28,779 nt of DNA. Source: a virus. The notes below the pieces were generated by a model. That model was not told the origin of the DNA. It saw only the letters and a list, made by a program, of their open reading frames with translations, and did no database searches. The position numbers and the translations under genes were made by a program. This document shows positions 27,512 to 28,779 of the stretch, one piece after another. Within the stretch, counting starts at the first letter, position 1, and each line of letters starts with the position of its first letter. Where the stretch lies: positions 1-28,779 of IMG/VR virus record IMGVR_UViG_3300047586_000001. One strand, 5' to 3'.

Positions 27512-28779
27512 TTAAAATAGTGTTAATTGTTTTGTTTCAATTAGGTTAATTACTTTATTACATTCCTTAATATAATAATTATAATTTATACTATAATCTT
27601 TTATATTTTTTTTAGTTCCTTCATTTAATATTGCGACAGAACTACCAGCGCAATAAGTTATTAATTTGTTATCCTTTGGATTTTTTTTGTACAGGTATCC
27701 ACCATTAGTATTCATATAAAAACGTAAAGTTTTCTGTAAAACAACTACCTTTTTATCATGATCTACGATATGATGGAACTCATTTATAAATTTGTCATCT
27801 GTCCTCTTAGCGATACAGAACTCTAGAATATTATCTGATTGTCTGATCGTTACTTCGGGATCTGTGCCATTTATAAAATGCCTGTACAATGCTTTAGATA
27901 TTATTGGTTTATCTACACCTTGTTGTAATGTATTATCTATAACAAATACACCTTTCTCTTTAGTTTTGTTATCCTTTTTTAGTGTAATATAATTATTTAC
28001 ATCACGTCTAATATATTTTTTGTATTCTGTAAATTCTAAATTGAAATTTGTTTGTTCACACCATTGTTTACAACATAGTTCATATTTTGCACGATCTATT
28101 TTAGGTACGATTGTTACAATACCATCTGTATTAGCTGATATTACTTTGAATCCATACAGACTTAATTTCTCAATTAACATCATGATATATAATTGACCAT
28201 TAATAGTTGTTCTTAAACCAACTAATGGATCATATAACCAATGATGATCATTTAACGTCTTACCAAATACTGAATTAACCGTTATTTTTAATGTATCTGC
28301 TTCACTGATATTACCTTCACGTTTAACTTTAATTCTGCGTTGTATTAAATCTCTATAGATATTGATAAAATCAAATGTTAAATGACTTGGTTTCAAATTA
28401 TGATTGACAATTATGTTTGGATACATTGATGTTATGTCTGCATCTATTATATCATCTGTTTCAGATGACTCGAATATACCTGGTTCATCATTACTATGAA
28501 TACCACCTACACCCATTTGGTATATTTTGCCATCAAATGTAATCTTTTTCTTAAAAAATGGTTGAGATTTAAACCACTTATGTCCTTGTAATTCATCTAA
28601 CATAATTTGTAGTTCTTTTGTCTCAAATTTAATATCTTCAAATACTACATTCTCAAAATGGATTATCTCTCTTGGTGTCCTTAATTTCTTAAGATCACTT
28701 ATCTCAATACCTGTTTTCTCACTATATAATTTCTCTAGTAATCTATTAGCCATTCCACTATCAGACTCAGATATTACAT
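27512..28779 (-). CDS. polB: Family B DNA polymerase, C-terminal part (5' end outside the window)
   Basis: The frame stays open to the window edge beyond the internal ATG at 28753 (upstream residues VISESDSG), so the gene continues to the right. Counting from that Met: GVGGIHS (81-87, the exo/pol transition), motif A DADITSMYPN (104-113, Asp106), motif B LKITVNSVFGK (155-165), motif C ISANTDGI (205-212, Asp210) and the thumb block YKKYIRRDVNNYI (244-256). Motif C is NTD instead of the usual DTD, but the second Asp, the metal ligand, is kept. Only a short remnant precedes the palm, so the proofreading exonuclease domain is off the window. This is the replicative polymerase, at the upstream end of the visible early operon. 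Stop TAA. Confidence 0.9.
   Translation of the reverse strand, partial: VISESDSGMANRLLEKLYSEKTGIEISDLKKLRTPREIIHFENVVFEDIKFETKELQIMLDELQGHKWFKSQPFFKKKITFDGKIYQMGVGGIHSNDEPGIFESSETDDIIDADITSMYPNIIVNHNLKPSHLTFDFINIYRDLIQRRIKVKREGNISEADTLKITVNSVFGKTLNDHHWLYDPLVGLRTTINGQLYIMMLIEKLSLYGFKVISANTDGIVTIVPKIDRAKYELCCKQWCEQTNFNLEFTEYKKYIRRDVNNYITLKKDNKTKEKGVFVIDNTLQQGVDKPIISKALYRHFINGTDPEVTIRQSDNILEFCIAKRTDDKFINEFHHIVDHDKKVVVLQKTLRFYMNTNGGYLYKKNPKDNKLITYCAGSSVAILNEGTKKNIKDYSINYNYYIKECNKVINLIETKQLTLF

Noticed and set aside
1-28779. CRISPR array, integrase or insertion sequence
   Set aside because: No regularly spaced repeats, recombinase motifs or terminal inverted repeats with target duplications were seen.

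Overview
The window looks like part of a crAss-like phage genome (order Crassvirales, tailed phages of gut Bacteroidales). The evidence is the layout plus protein signatures. It is AT-rich, about two-thirds A+T by eye. It has two long gene blocks that face each other, almost no gaps between genes, AT-rich start regions with almost no Shine-Dalgarno sequences, and a multi-domain RNA polymerase carrying a DFDID metal-binding loop. No tRNA, rRNA, CRISPR array, integrase or transposase was found. The standard genetic code fits: all 16 visible stops are TAA (14) or TAG (2).

Left block, plus strand (1-19472), virion cargo and transcription. Three tightly packed genes lie here: a partial Asn/Gln-rich protein with one hydrophobic segment (runs in from the left edge), a 622-residue putative virion cargo protein, and one giant ORF of 5547 codons (roughly 630 kDa). 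In order, the giant protein has: a short tandem peptide repeat; hydrophobic Gly/Ala-rich segments; a helical region; an SH3-like segment; a zincin metallopeptidase motif (HEAFH, 1484-1488); a crAss-type double-psi beta-barrel RNA polymerase (DFDID, 2892-2896); a charged linker; a second zincin motif (HEMTH, 4033-4037); a PD-(D/E)XK-like segment with a substituted catalytic acid; a long helical region; and a hydrophobic C-terminal module. By analogy with the virion RNA polymerase of phage phi14:2, the product probably travels in the capsid, is ejected with the DNA and transcribes early genes. Proteolytic maturation by its own peptidases is an inference.

Centre (19473-19560). The two blocks meet at a small bidirectional hairpin terminator.

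Right block, minus strand (19561-28779), replication and recombination. In transcription order: family B DNA polymerase (5' part outside the window), a zinc-ribbon protein, a small unknown, a possible helicase-loader protein overlapping a DnaB-like helicase, and an unknown protein. Then comes a 251-bp gap with a folded, terminator-like RNA element and nested AT-rich inverted repeats. After the gap: a Sak4-like ATPase, an SSB with an acidic DDLPF-type tail, a DnaG/TOPRIM primase-like protein, a PD-(D/E)XK nuclease, two unknowns and a coiled-coil protein. Together they form a nearly complete replisome plus a strand-annealing module.

The main points for follow-up are the giant fused polymerase/peptidase protein, the GC hairpin cluster at its 5' end, the switch-like RNA element in the 24.2-24.4 kb gap, and GC-rich hairpins inside the helicase and primase genes.
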